A stretch of 32,345 nucleotides of DNA from NCBI RefSeq assembly GCF_003667315.2, contig NZ_RCTZ02000031.1, positions 1 through 32,345 of the forward strand, written 5' to 3'. The position numbers and the translations under genes are program-made. Position 1 is the first letter of the stretch. Every line of letters starts with the position of its first letter. This document shows, piece after piece, positions 21,864 to 30,568 of this stretch. The DNA is from Tropicibacter alexandrii (GTDB taxonomy: Bacteria; Pseudomonadota; Alphaproteobacteria; Rhodobacterales; Rhodobacteraceae). Below the pieces are notes generated by a model. The model had not been told where the DNA came from. It made no database searches and saw only the letters and a program-made list of their open reading frames with translations.

Positions 21864-23872
21864 GCGCCGCCATGGGAAAAGCGCGGATCGCCACGGGCGT
21901 CCTGCTTGTGACGCTGGTGACCGGGGCCATGGGCTATACCATCGCCTCGGCGGTGCTGACTTACCAGGATCTCGGCTTCGGCGCCGAGATCGACTTTGCC
22001 TATATCGCGCAGAACTATCTGGCGATCCTCGATCGCCGCCCGGAGGACGCCCAACTTATTCACCTGATCGTCGGCAGCTTCGCCGCCGCCGGCCTGATGC
22101 TGAGCCTCGCCCTCTCGGGGTCCGCTCTGACACGCTTTGGCCAGACCCATTGGCAGACCGCGCGAGAGATGAAGGCCAATGGCTTCTTCGGGGCGCCCGG
22201 GACCGGGTTCATCCTCGGCAAGCTGGGGCCGCCGGGCTCCCGCGCCAACTACATCTGCTCCAAGGTCTTCCCCCATGCGCTGATCGTGGCCCCCACGGGC
22301 CGCGGCAAGACCACGGGCTTTGTCATTCCGAACCTGCTGACCTGGCAAGGCTCCGCCGTGACGCTCGATGTGAAGGGCGAATGTTTCGAGGCCACGGCCC
22401 GGCACCGCGCCGCCCAAGGCGACAAGGTCTATCGCTTTGCCCCCACCGATTGGGAGGGCAAGCGCACGCATCGTTACAACCCGCTCCTGCGCATCTATGA
22501 GTTGAAAGATCCCGCGCGCCAGCAGATGGAATTGCAGCTTCTTGCGACGCTCTTCCTGCAAAGCGACAATGACCGGGTGCAGGGGCTGCTCAAAGGCGGG
22601 ATCGATCTCTTCGTGGCAGCAGGCCTGTTGGCCTTCCAGCGCAAGCGCCCGACCTTGGGCGAGATCTACCGCATCGCGGCCTCGGGCGGGAACAAGCAGA
22701 AGGAGTATTTCGCGCGGGGCCACGAGGTCGACAACAGGGCGGCCAAGCTGATCTTCACGCGGCTGGCTTCGACCAACAACGATACGCTGACGTCTTACGT
22801 TTCGCTCCTGATGACCTCGGGGCTCGATCAATGGCAGAACCCCGCGATCGATGAGGCGACGGCGGTGTCGGACTTTGATTTCCGCACGATCCGCAAGAAG
22901 CCCTTTTCAGTGTATCTCGTGGTCCAGCCGCTGATGGTGAAGCCGCTCGCGCCGCTGATCCGGCTGTTTTTCTCCGACCTGCTCTCCGCCATGCAGGAAA
23001 AGGATCCCGGGCCAGACGAGCCGTGGCCCGTGATGATCATGCTCGACGAGTTCAATCGCCTCGGAAAAATGCCCATCGTGGTCGAGAGCATCGAGACCCT
23101 GCGCACCTATCGCGGCCACCTGGCTGTGGTCACGCAAACCATCCCCGCCCTCGATGAAATCTATGGCGAGAACACCCGCCGCGCCCTGCAGGGCAATGCC
23201 GGCGTGAAGCTCTACCTGACGCCCTCGGATGAGAAGACCGTCGAGGAGCTGAGCAAGGCGGTCGGCAAGACCACAAAGACCGTGGTCACGCGCTCACAGT
23301 CCATCGGCAAGAACCCCTTTGAGGGCCGCAGCCAATCCACACGGACCGAAGAGAGTTCCTTGCTCCCTGAAGATGAGGCGCGCCGTCTGCCCCTCGACGA
23401 GATTGTCATGGTGATCGATGCCCAGATGCCGGTCCGGGCAAAGCGGATCCAGTATTTTGATGATCGGCTGTTCAAGGCGATCCACGCGGCACAGACGGGC
23501 GAGTTGCCGTTTCCGGAGCCGGGGGGAGGGGGGCTGCAGGGGAACCTGCCGCTCAGTGTGCGCGCCATGCCGATGACGCCGCCGTCGGATGGGCCAGGGG
23601 GAACAGAAGCCGATATGGAGAGGGCGAGCCAGGCTGGCGATGGTCAACCGTCAGGCCAAGCCGACGCCGCTCCAAAGAAGACCGCGCCTGTCGTTCAAGC
23701 CGTCATCGCCGAGGAACAGCGCCAGATGGAGATGGATTTTGGCAGCAGCGTCGTGGATTCTGAAGCTGCGAGCGTAGCTGATGAGGCGCAGATGCGCTCT
23801 GCAGTCGATGGCTTGGACGAAATGGAAGCGATGCTGAGAGAGGAGGATGGTGAAAGGCTGGTTGCGCGATAG
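21860..23872 (+). CDS. virD4: Type IV coupling protein VirD4/TraG
   Basis: This 670-aa inner-membrane hexameric ATPase links the relaxase-DNA complex to the VirB channel. Two N-terminal membrane helices (about residues 10-31 and 65-87) precede the cytoplasmic motor. Walker A is APTGRGKTT (144-152) and Walker B is MIMLDEF (about 390-396). QTIPALDEIYG and NAGVKLYLTPSDEKTV are typical of the family. The TTG at 21860 overlaps the relaxase stop as TTGA; an ATG at 21872 is the alternative. The C-terminal 130 residues are low-complexity and acidic. It is the last gene of the mobC-relaxase-virD4 operon. Confidence 0.95.
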   Translation: MSAAMGKARIATGVLLVTLVTGAMGYTIASAVLTYQDLGFGAEIDFAYIAQNYLAILDRRPEDAQLIHLIVGSFAAAGLMLSLALSGSALTRFGQTHWQTAREMKANGFFGAPGTGFILGKLGPPGSRANYICSKVFPHALIVAPTGRGKTTGFVIPNLLTWQGSAVTLDVKGECFEATARHRAAQGDKVYRFAPTDWEGKRTHRYNPLLRIYELKDPARQQMELQLLATLFLQSDNDRVQGLLKGGIDLFVAAGLLAFQRKRPTLGEIYRIAASGGNKQKEYFARGHEVDNRAAKLIFTRLASTNNDTLTSYVSLLMTSGLDQWQNPAIDEATAVSDFDFRTIRKKPFSVYLVVQPLMVKPLAPLIRLFFSDLLSAMQEKDPGPDEPWPVMIMLDEFNRLGKMPIVVESIETLRTYRGHLAVVTQTIPALDEIYGENTRRALQGNAGVKLYLTPSDEKTVEELSKAVGKTTKTVVTRSQSIGKNPFEGRSQSTRTEESSLLPEDEARRLPLDEIVMVIDAQMPVRAKRIQYFDDRLFKAIHAAQTGELPFPEPGGGGLQGNLPLSVRAMPMTPPSDGPGGTEADMERASQAGDGQPSGQADAAPKKTAPVVQAVIAEEQRQMEMDFGSSVVDSEAASVADEAQMRSAVDGLDEMEAMLREEDGERLVAR

Positions 23873-24007
23873 GGTGGCGAGGATGGCTTGTCTGGCTGGG
23901 CGATGAGCAAACACTTGCCGTGCTAGCTAGAAAATCCTTAAGGTTGGGAGGTCAGCGGCCAATAGCGCGTTGGAATGACGAACCTTCGGCTGACGATTTA
24001 TGAGGGC

Positions 24008-25135
24008 CTAAGCACTTACCGTGATTATCGGCTCGAATCCCTTCCCCGGCTTTTGGTCGTAGATGACTAGCGGCAAATCGGCTTTAGGCATTCGTGTGCG
24101 GCCAGTTTCGACCGCTGCGGAAACGGGAAGAACCGGAAACATGTTAATAATCGCATCCTCGCCGTGATGGGCTTTGATCTGATCAAAAAGCCTGCGAAGG
24201 TGGGCCTTGTAGATTGCAAGATCGTCCTGTCTTCGCATGATGTCGTTGTGAGGATCCTCTGCCGTGATTGACCAGATGGCCGTGTTGTCGCCGAGAACCG
24301 AGCGAATTCTCTGATCATCGACGGTCGCACTGAGCGCCAGCTTGAGGGCGACTGGTACGTCTTTCGGCCCAGAATACTCGCCAACTTTGAAATTTATCGA
24401 CGGCTGGTGGAGTTGCCATTTCCAAGTAGATGGCTCGCGGTGCTTTTGGTGAACAGATACAGGCATGATGTCACCAAGTAATGTACCCAGTTCGATGAGA
24501 AGCGGCTGTGGCGCAAGCGCAAACACACTCAACTGTAGAATCTCCTTCTGTTCTATCCGCTCTTTCACCTTGCGTTGGAATTGGCGGTGTAAATGCGCGC
24601 TTTGCATGCCCCAAAACTCCGGTTCATCATCCTTGATTTCTGAATTCAGCTCGATGTCGATGGTTCGTCGCTCCGCCGGATGCCTGTCGGGCGGCATAGC
24701 GGCAAAAATGGCTTTGGTGGAAACCAAAGAGTCCATTTGGCCGATATTCGCCGCGAAACGGAGCACATGCGCCGCGCGGTCAGCGTCCATATCTGTAACA
24801 GTCTCGATCCGCTCTTCGTGCTCGCGCTTCATTGCCACGAGCGTTTCTTCCGGATAGTCGTCCACGTGGTCTACGTCGATTTCCTTGTGATGGACGGGGC
24901 ACATCAGCATCAGGTTGCTGATGTCGCGGGCGAGGAGTGGCGAACGGACTTTATCACCCCTTGGACCATTATCGCTATCTGCCACAATATGCGCGATGAA
25001 ACCGAACTTTCCGTCTTCCTTGCCAGCGATTAGATCCCCGACAAGGAGCTTGTTGCATCCTGAAAATTCACATCGACCCGCCGCCAAAGCCCATAATTGG
25101 GTCTGAATCTTGGCCGGGATATTTGAACTAGACAA
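24008..25135 (-). CDS. cap5: CBASS effector Cap5 (HNH-SAVED nuclease)
   Basis: Cap5 is a 375-aa cyclic-nucleotide-activated DNase that kills the infected cell. The N-terminal HNH endonuclease has C22 and C27 (RCEFSGC), H49 (FIAHIVAD), N74, and CPVHH with C79, H82 and H83. The C-terminal SAVED sensor (about residues 180-375) shows the typical core FALAPQPLLIELGTLLGD followed by MPVSVHQKHREP and a WKW-containing strand. It is the last gene of the operon, 91 bp after cap3. Both domains look complete. Family assignment is firm; the signalling nucleotide is not deducible. Confidence 0.93.
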   Translation of the reverse strand: MSSSNIPAKIQTQLWALAAGRCEFSGCNKLLVGDLIAGKEDGKFGFIAHIVADSDNGPRGDKVRSPLLARDISNLMLMCPVHHKEIDVDHVDDYPEETLVAMKREHEERIETVTDMDADRAAHVLRFAANIGQMDSLVSTKAIFAAMPPDRHPAERRTIDIELNSEIKDDEPEFWGMQSAHLHRQFQRKVKERIEQKEILQLSVFALAPQPLLIELGTLLGDIMPVSVHQKHREPSTWKWQLHQPSINFKVGEYSGPKDVPVALKLALSATVDDQRIRSVLGDNTAIWSITAEDPHNDIMRRQDDLAIYKAHLRRLFDQIKAHHGEDAIINMFPVLPVSAAVETGRTRMPKADLPLVIYDQKPGKGFEPIITVSA

Positions 25136-25226
25136 TTTTTTGCTCCATTTTGATTAGCGCTACCACAGCGAGTTGCGATTGGATGGTCAGACGAGTAGTC
25201 AACCGATTTCCGGCTATCGAATGATG

Positions 25227-25739
25227 CTAGTGTTCCGACGGTTTCCAACCTTCGCCAAGTCCAGCTTCGGGAACTGCATTCGCAATTATCAGCTGGCCGG
25301 TCTCGGGCAATTGGCCACGTTGAAACGTAGTGATAGTCGCCTGAATCGAGGCGTTGCCCATTAGACGGACAATGACCAACGCTGCAAACGAAGGTCCGCT
25401 GTTTTCGACCATATCCGTCATCGAGGCCACGTCGATCTCGCTAGGTATTGGTGGGAATGTCGGGTGCGAGTGCCATTCGCCAAGATAGTCAACCCGACCA
25501 GCGCGACCACTATTTTCCAGCAAGATCCGATCCATCTGTTGTGAGTGCGGCTCAGGCAAACTATCGAAACGATCTCGTGACCCCGCCTCAAGATCGACGG
25601 TGAAACCGACGAGTTCAAATTTTCCCGGAGCTGTCTGTTCTGCAACCAACCACCCGCCGATCTCGCGGTTGCCGCCTTGCTTAAGGTGGATCTGCAGTTT
25701 CGCAAGCTGCGAGCGTGGGACTGTGAGGCTAAGCGTCAT
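25227..25739 (-). CDS. cap3: CBASS Cap3, JAB/JAMM isopeptidase
   Basis: This 170-aa deubiquitinase-like metalloprotease removes the CD-NTase from targets in type II CBASS. The zinc site is complete: E26 (NREIGGWL) and H90-S-H92-P followed by S100 and D103 in GEWHSHPTFPPIPSEID. I chose the ATG at 25739 because GGAG lies 7 nt upstream; a TTG 12 nt earlier lacks one. The gene overlaps the 3' end of cap2 by 11 nt. Confidence 0.92.
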   Translation of the reverse strand: MTLSLTVPRSQLAKLQIHLKQGGNREIGGWLVAEQTAPGKFELVGFTVDLEAGSRDRFDSLPEPHSQQMDRILLENSGRAGRVDYLGEWHSHPTFPPIPSEIDVASMTDMVENSGPSFAALVIVRLMGNASIQATITTFQRGQLPETGQLIIANAVPEAGLGEGWKPSEH

Positions 25740-27447
25740 CTTGTACTCCAAGGTGAGTCATGACGCGTTCAACGCCCTCTTCTGCACAACTTGTGCTGTC
25801 TATTACCCATCCGTCGGTAGGACCGAAAATGACCGGATGGGTGTCAAAGGGATGATCAAAGATCCAGCCTTTGCGAAGGCCGATAAAGTATGCAGGTTCC
25901 GGATGAACTCTAATCTCCGTTGTTGAAAGGGCGTCTAGGGCATGACGAACCAGCCTGTTGGCAATGACCCCTACGTCGCCGTCAGAGGCGAATAAGGGCT
26001 CATCGTCGTCATCACCTTGCACCCCGTAATTGTGTTCGCGGCCCTCTGGCGGTGCCATGCCTTTCTCCTCGCACCATGCTCGCAATTGAGATGCAGCGGT
26101 CAGTGGTGGCGGATCTTCAGACGGGATACTTCGTGCAATCAGTCCTCCGAGTCCTCCGGCGTAGACTCGTCCCCAAACGAGAGGTTTACGCTTCTGCGTG
26201 CAAATGGCCGCTGCCATTCGAAACACTCCGCTATCAGCCGTCGTATCTATGACGAGATCACAAGTGCTGATGATCTCGCTCAACTGAGCAATATGCTGGA
26301 CAGCGGATTGAGACGTCAGACTCATTCCCAAGGCACCGACTTTCACTGCCGGATTTATTCGTAGCAATCTGTGCCTAAGCGAAACCGCCTTGTGATGCCC
26401 CACATCCATTTCATCGAGTTCGTTTCGAACCAAGTTGTCGGACCAAAGAACGTCATTGTCGAACAAAATGAATTGACCGACGCCTTCGCGCGCAAGACTG
26501 GCGGCCACCTTTGATCCCAGCGAGCCTGCACCGATGATGCAGATGCTAGATTCTCGGAACATCTTCCCGTGAACCCGGCGTTCTTTTGCCGTTGGTGGCT
26601 CAAAGGTATGAAACAGGTCAATCCTTCGTTTCGACCCGTTGTGGAGAACGCGCAGCAATACCTCTTGCTTGCCATTTGAAATGACGACCAACATGTCGCC
26701 GGCGCCTTCTACCCATTTACGGAGCCATGAAGGCAGGTACTGGTACAAGAGCCCCTTCAGTTCCTCGGGCTGCAGATCTGGAATATGCCGAATGTCGGGC
26801 AATCGATATAGGACCCCAGGGACCACCCTTCCCCCAAATCCCGCACCATCAATCGGCACGCGCAAGCCAGAGTCCAACCCGATGCTCGCAATGCGAGCAA
26901 CAAGGACTTCGGAAGCCCCAACCCGGCGCTCCAAAGTTATATGAATATCGGTTGCGTGTCCGGCAAGGCGCAACCTTAACAGGCGGGCGGTGTCAGGCGG
27001 TAGCATGAAGCGTCGGGAACACCCCGAGAGCAGCGAGGGTAAGTCGGTAGGATGAGCGCTTTCCACGTCCGAGAAACCATCGTCCTTTGGGGTTGCTTCG
27101 AGAAGTGCTTTGGCACTCCTTACCACATCGGCGCTCTTGCAGTCGGGATGCCAGTTATCCGGTCTATACTGGAGGCATAGTTCACCACCCTCGCCGTATT
27201 GGTGCTGCGATAAACGGACGGAGCTGTCGGCTGGAAGTACGAATGGTGGCAGATCTGGAAAGAGTGCTGGGAAAACCAGCCGCAATGGAATGCGACGATC
27301 ACCGGCGAGCAGAACAAACGACCACGTCAGCAGGCCATCGGCGTTCTTGCCGAATTGGGGTTCTTCTAGCCAAGCTGATGCCGCGGCTAGGCTAGCGAGC
27401 TCTTCACACTCACGGATTAGCCTCGCCTCGCCGGCTGTGAACTCCAT
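25729..27447 (-). CDS. cap2: CBASS Cap2, fused E2-E1 conjugating enzyme
   Basis: This 572-aa ubiquitin-transferase-like protein ligates the C terminus of the CD-NTase to other molecules and so primes it. The N-terminal E2 domain has a candidate catalytic C91 in GELCLQYRPDNWHPD. A linker follows, then the C-terminal E1/ThiF domain: nucleotide motif IIGAGSLGSKVAASLAREG (about 304-322) and the DNDVLWSDNLVRNE adenylation motif (330-343). C554 in DSTSCAEEG is the candidate E1 cysteine, near the C terminus as in known Cap2. An acidic patch (GDDDDEP, about 478-484) is unusual. The ATG overlaps the CD-NTase TGA by one base. Confidence 0.93.
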   Translation of the reverse strand: MEFTAGEARLIRECEELASLAAASAWLEEPQFGKNADGLLTWSFVLLAGDRRIPLRLVFPALFPDLPPFVLPADSSVRLSQHQYGEGGELCLQYRPDNWHPDCKSADVVRSAKALLEATPKDDGFSDVESAHPTDLPSLLSGCSRRFMLPPDTARLLRLRLAGHATDIHITLERRVGASEVLVARIASIGLDSGLRVPIDGAGFGGRVVPGVLYRLPDIRHIPDLQPEELKGLLYQYLPSWLRKWVEGAGDMLVVISNGKQEVLLRVLHNGSKRRIDLFHTFEPPTAKERRVHGKMFRESSICIIGAGSLGSKVAASLAREGVGQFILFDNDVLWSDNLVRNELDEMDVGHHKAVSLRHRLLRINPAVKVGALGMSLTSQSAVQHIAQLSEIISTCDLVIDTTADSGVFRMAAAICTQKRKPLVWGRVYAGGLGGLIARSIPSEDPPPLTAASQLRAWCEEKGMAPPEGREHNYGVQGDDDDEPLFASDGDVGVIANRLVRHALDALSTTEIRVHPEPAYFIGLRKGWIFDHPFDTHPVIFGPTDGWVIDSTSCAEEGVERVMTHLGVQDDA

Positions 27448-28685
27448 CAACCAAAACCTTTTGGCTCCGTCGGCCTCCGATCCTCACCACCAAAAACGAG
27501 ACCCGGCGCAGAAGCCCCGGCCGCAGCGGCAGGAGCCACGGACGCCGCACGTGAACCCGCGGATGCCGCTACCCTCGAGCGAACACCTTCAACAAGGGTG
27601 CTGCCAAGATTTCGTGACAGTTCATTCAAAACAATATTCGTATCACTGAACTTTTGAACGGCGCCAAAATCTGATCGAGCGGTTTCAAGCCACTCAAAGA
27701 AGGATTTTCGACGATCGGGAAAGTCCTTCCACCGATCCGCAAAATTCTCAGAAGGGTCAGTCGGGTTGGCGATCCATGACTCACCATTTCGTTCTTTGAC
27801 TTCGAGATGCATGTCCTTCAGGATTTTGGCAATTGCATCTGACACCCTTGCTTCGCCTGCGTAGGCATGGGCCGAGAGCGTCGTGAGGATCACACTGATA
27901 ACCTTCAGCTCCGGATCCCGCTCCGCGAACCACTCATCCCTGTGACGCTTCAAGATCATGATGGCTGACTGGAGAGGTGTTCGCACCCGAAATACCGGGA
28001 CGTCCTCCACACTCGCTGTCACTTTGCCTTGGGCGTCGAGGAATGCCCTGCGACGCTCATTCAGCTGTTCGATCTGCCTTGACTTGAACCAGGCGGCAAA
28101 GCCCCTAGGATTGCTTCGGGGCCAATCATCCGTGATGATACGGTATGTGCTAGTCTTGTCTTTATCGGTGATGGCAATCGCACCTTCCGCAAGCGCCTGA
28201 TCCGCGAGGTAAGAAGAAAGAACGGCACGCATGTTTGCCTCGTTCGGCACAGCCGGCAATACGTCCATGTGGAATTGCGCACCATCTGCGTAGATCAAGG
28301 TGCAGCATCTTCTAGGCTCATCACTTACCTCATTCTTGATCCCTCGCGCATCGCGATACGCCTTGAGCTCAGCCAGCAGAAGAGCGCGCAGATCAGCTTG
28401 CGAAATTTGCGCTTTCGTCAGAGACCGGAACGAGACAACGATGTCGAGATCGTAGTCTTCGTCCTTGGATGTCGGCTTGATCGGTGTGCCGAGCGCGAAA
28501 GAGCCTTGGATATAGACATCGGGATCATAATCACGAACCTTGGAGTCATCTCGATGCAAAAACTCGCCAAGATCCTTGTAGCGCCTTTCGGCTTGATCGA
28601 AGCGATCTTGCGGCACTGCCAATTCTTCCGCAAGTTTCTCAATTGCAACATTATACCCATATCCTACGCCCGCGCTCACATTCAT
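27447..28685 (-). CDS. CBASS CD-NTase (cGAS/DncV-like nucleotidyltransferase)
   Basis: This is a 412-aa sensor that makes a cyclic oligonucleotide on phage infection. The active site is G61-S62 in YIQGSFALGTPIK, D79 and D81 in DYDLDIVV, and D141 in FHMDVLPAV. I chose the ATG at 28685 because GAGG lies 6 nt upstream; a GTG 18 nt earlier is also open. The last 50 residues are Ala/Pro-rich and flexible and end PKGFG. A terminal glycine fits conjugation by Cap2. It is the first gene of the CBASS operon, with 189 bp of AT-richer DNA upstream to the virB6 stop. I cannot assign the clade. Confidence 0.92.
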   Translation of the reverse strand: MNVSAGVGYGYNVAIEKLAEELAVPQDRFDQAERRYKDLGEFLHRDDSKVRDYDPDVYIQGSFALGTPIKPTSKDEDYDLDIVVSFRSLTKAQISQADLRALLLAELKAYRDARGIKNEVSDEPRRCCTLIYADGAQFHMDVLPAVPNEANMRAVLSSYLADQALAEGAIAITDKDKTSTYRIITDDWPRSNPRGFAAWFKSRQIEQLNERRRAFLDAQGKVTASVEDVPVFRVRTPLQSAIMILKRHRDEWFAERDPELKVISVILTTLSAHAYAGEARVSDAIAKILKDMHLEVKERNGESWIANPTDPSENFADRWKDFPDRRKSFFEWLETARSDFGAVQKFSDTNIVLNELSRNLGSTLVEGVRSRVAASAGSRAASVAPAAAAGASAPGLVFGGEDRRPTEPKGFG

Positions 28686-28874
28686 ATCAAACCTCTTGTT
28701 CACAATCCCACAACTACAAGATGTCCATTTTAAGACTGATTTTCAACGGCTATGCCGAACCAAACGCCTGTCTTTTTTACAAGCAGTTTTGGAAAGTGAA
28801 CTTGCTACGAATGGCGGCGGTTAGAGCTCCAAGCGGAGCATGAGAGAACCGTTCCCAGTGCCCGATTAGGGCCG

Positions 28875-29951
28875 TTACCGTCGCCCAAGCCGGCCCAGTC
28901 TCGCCAGCTGTGCCAGCATTTTTGACCCTGCGTCAGTGGATCCTGTGCCGCCTGTGGAACCCGTCTGACCCATGCCTTGCCTCGCTGGCATCTGCTGCAC
29001 GCCAAAGAACTGCCGCGCCCTGAGGGCTGCGTATTCTGCGCCACTGGCCCCGCCGATGAGGTAGCGATTGTAGGCCTGCTGGCTTCCCATGGCGGCGCGG
29101 GCAAAGCTGTAGCCGCCGCCGAGACCTCCGGAGAGGGCGGGCATCATGATGTTGCCGGAGATCGCGCGGACGATGAAGGGCGTGGCGATAATGAAGCCCT
29201 TGGCCATGAGCACCATCATGAAGAAGGGAATGAGCGCGCCGATGTTTGAGGCCCCTTCGGGATCGCCTAGTTCACCGATGAGCGCGGAGGAAACGCCTGT
29301 GATCGTTGCGAACACGCCTGCGACGACGATGGGGTATAGTGCAAAGGAAATCAGCGCGGACAGCCAGCGCGCGAAATAGTCCTTGGTCACTTCGAAGAGG
29401 GTGAGGAAGATCATCACCGGAGCGATCCCAATCAGGAGTGCGATCATCAGTCGAGAGGCCACGAGGATGAAAGCGGCCAGCCCGCCGAGTATCGAGAGCA
29501 GAAGCACCCCGACGATGTCGAGCATGGCCCCGGCCATCCAGTTCAGCTCTGATCCGGCTGCATTGAGGTAGTCGCCGAGTTCCGCGATCAGCCGGTCAAA
29601 CTCTTCGGCAAAGGTCCCAGAGGGACCCGGGGTGCCGCCACCGACCGAGGCTACAAGCGCGCCCGCAATCCTGTCGATGCCGGCCAGGATGGCAGATGAG
29701 AGCGCGTTGAACTGCACCCAGTTGGTCGCGAATATCCCGATGAGGCCGATCTTGACTGCCAGCCAAAAGGCCGTTCTGCCGTCCATCGCCTTGTATTGGT
29801 AGATCATGTTCAGGAAGACGAGGATCACCACCAATGTTGTACCCACAACCAAAAGTGTGCCCACGGTCGCAGCGACGGACCCGAACTGGGATTCCGCGGC
29901 GGTGTCGAGGTAGCCCTGGGAAGTTTCAACGAAGTAGGTGACGACACTCAT
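28875..29951 (-). CDS. virB6: VirB6/TrbL-like T4SS inner-membrane protein
   Basis: This 358-aa polytopic protein forms part of the inner-membrane channel of the type IV secretion system. I see hydrophobic helices at about residues 25-50, 62-78, 140-185, 190-220 and 235-260. The central conserved block APVMIFLTLFEVTKDYFARWLS (in pattern) has the invariant W. The C terminus is Gly/Ser/Gln-rich with RxARLGRLGRR at its end. It is the last gene of the virB operon in this window and starts 12 nt after orf137. Confidence 0.9.
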   Translation of the reverse strand: MSVVTYFVETSQGYLDTAAESQFGSVAATVGTLLVVGTTLVVILVFLNMIYQYKAMDGRTAFWLAVKIGLIGIFATNWVQFNALSSAILAGIDRIAGALVASVGGGTPGPSGTFAEEFDRLIAELGDYLNAAGSELNWMAGAMLDIVGVLLLSILGGLAAFILVASRLMIALLIGIAPVMIFLTLFEVTKDYFARWLSALISFALYPIVVAGVFATITGVSSALIGELGDPEGASNIGALIPFFMMVLMAKGFIIATPFIVRAISGNIMMPALSGGLGGGYSFARAAMGSQQAYNRYLIGGASGAEYAALRARQFFGVQQMPARQGMGQTGSTGGTGSTDAGSKMLAQLARLGRLGRR

Positions 29952-29963
29952 CGCGGCGCTGCC

Positions 29964-30377
29964 TTACCAATTGCCTGCGGCGTCGCAGATGGCCTGGGCG
30001 GCAGGGCGGGCGGCGTTGGCGCGGCGGTTGTAGGCGTCCGAGGCTTCGAGCATTTCCCATCGTTCGTCGCTCGCGTAGCTCTCCCGAAACACGGCCTCGG
30101 CTGCGTCCCAGGACGGGAACCGGGTCGCGCAGTCGCAGTTGCCGATCTCGACGACCCGCTCGAGATTCTGGGCGCGATAGATGTCCTGAACCAGAACCCG
30201 CTGATAGGCTTGGCGCAGGGGGATCTCCTGCATCCAGACGGGCTCGGCGGGCCGGTCCGGACAGACGTCAAAGCTGCGATCGAGGGTTGGCACTAGGTTG
30301 CGCTCAGCGAAGCCGGGTGCCGACGTCAGGCCCAAGACCAGCGCGGTCAGTACGAGGGTACAGCCCGCCTGCCTCAT
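29964..30377 (-). CDS. Orf137, secreted protein in the virB operon
   Basis: This is a 137-aa protein with a clear signal peptide (MRQAGCTLVLTALVLGLTSA, cleaved near residue 24). Mature cysteines sit in DVCPD, NCDCATRF and AICDAAGNW, so disulfides are likely in the periplasm. The ATG overlaps the preceding stop as ATGA. It lies between virB11 and virB6, where VirB5-like or VirB7-like pilus or core components can occur, but it matches neither by sequence. A periplasmic part in the secretion system is inferred from context. Confidence 0.78.
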   Translation of the reverse strand: MRQAGCTLVLTALVLGLTSAPGFAERNLVPTLDRSFDVCPDRPAEPVWMQEIPLRQAYQRVLVQDIYRAQNLERVVEIGNCDCATRFPSWDAAEAVFRESYASDERWEMLEASDAYNRRANAARPAAQAICDAAGNW

Positions 30378-30568
30378 GCCGTGGCTCCAGCGGGTGTGGT
30401 TTCGCGCTTCAGGAAAACGGTGTGCCCGATATTGGCGAACTCCGAAGTGCTGATCGACACCACCTCCCACCCGTCTGCGCCCTTCTCGTTCAGGCTGGCC
30501 TGCATGTCGGAGAGGCTGGTCTTGCGGGTCATGGGAAAGGACAAGATAACGTATTCAAAGGTCTTCAT
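30374..30568 (-). CDS. DUF4177-like small protein in the virB operon
   Basis: This 64-aa cytoplasmic protein begins MKTFEYVILSFP and contains LNEKGADGWEVVSIS, a pattern typical of DUF4177-type proteins. Its ATG overlaps the virB11 stop, and its stop overlaps the orf137 ATG, so translation is coupled on both sides. Its part in transfer is unknown. Confidence 0.75.
   Translation of the reverse strand: MKTFEYVILSFPMTRKTSLSDMQASLNEKGADGWEVVSISTSEFANIGHTVFLKRETTPAGATA

Noticed and set aside
19602-22831. Several long minus-strand open frames opposite the relaxase and virD4 genes
   Set aside because: The plus-strand products are unmistakable (HxxDHPHAH, Walker motifs) and the antisense translations have no recognisable domains.
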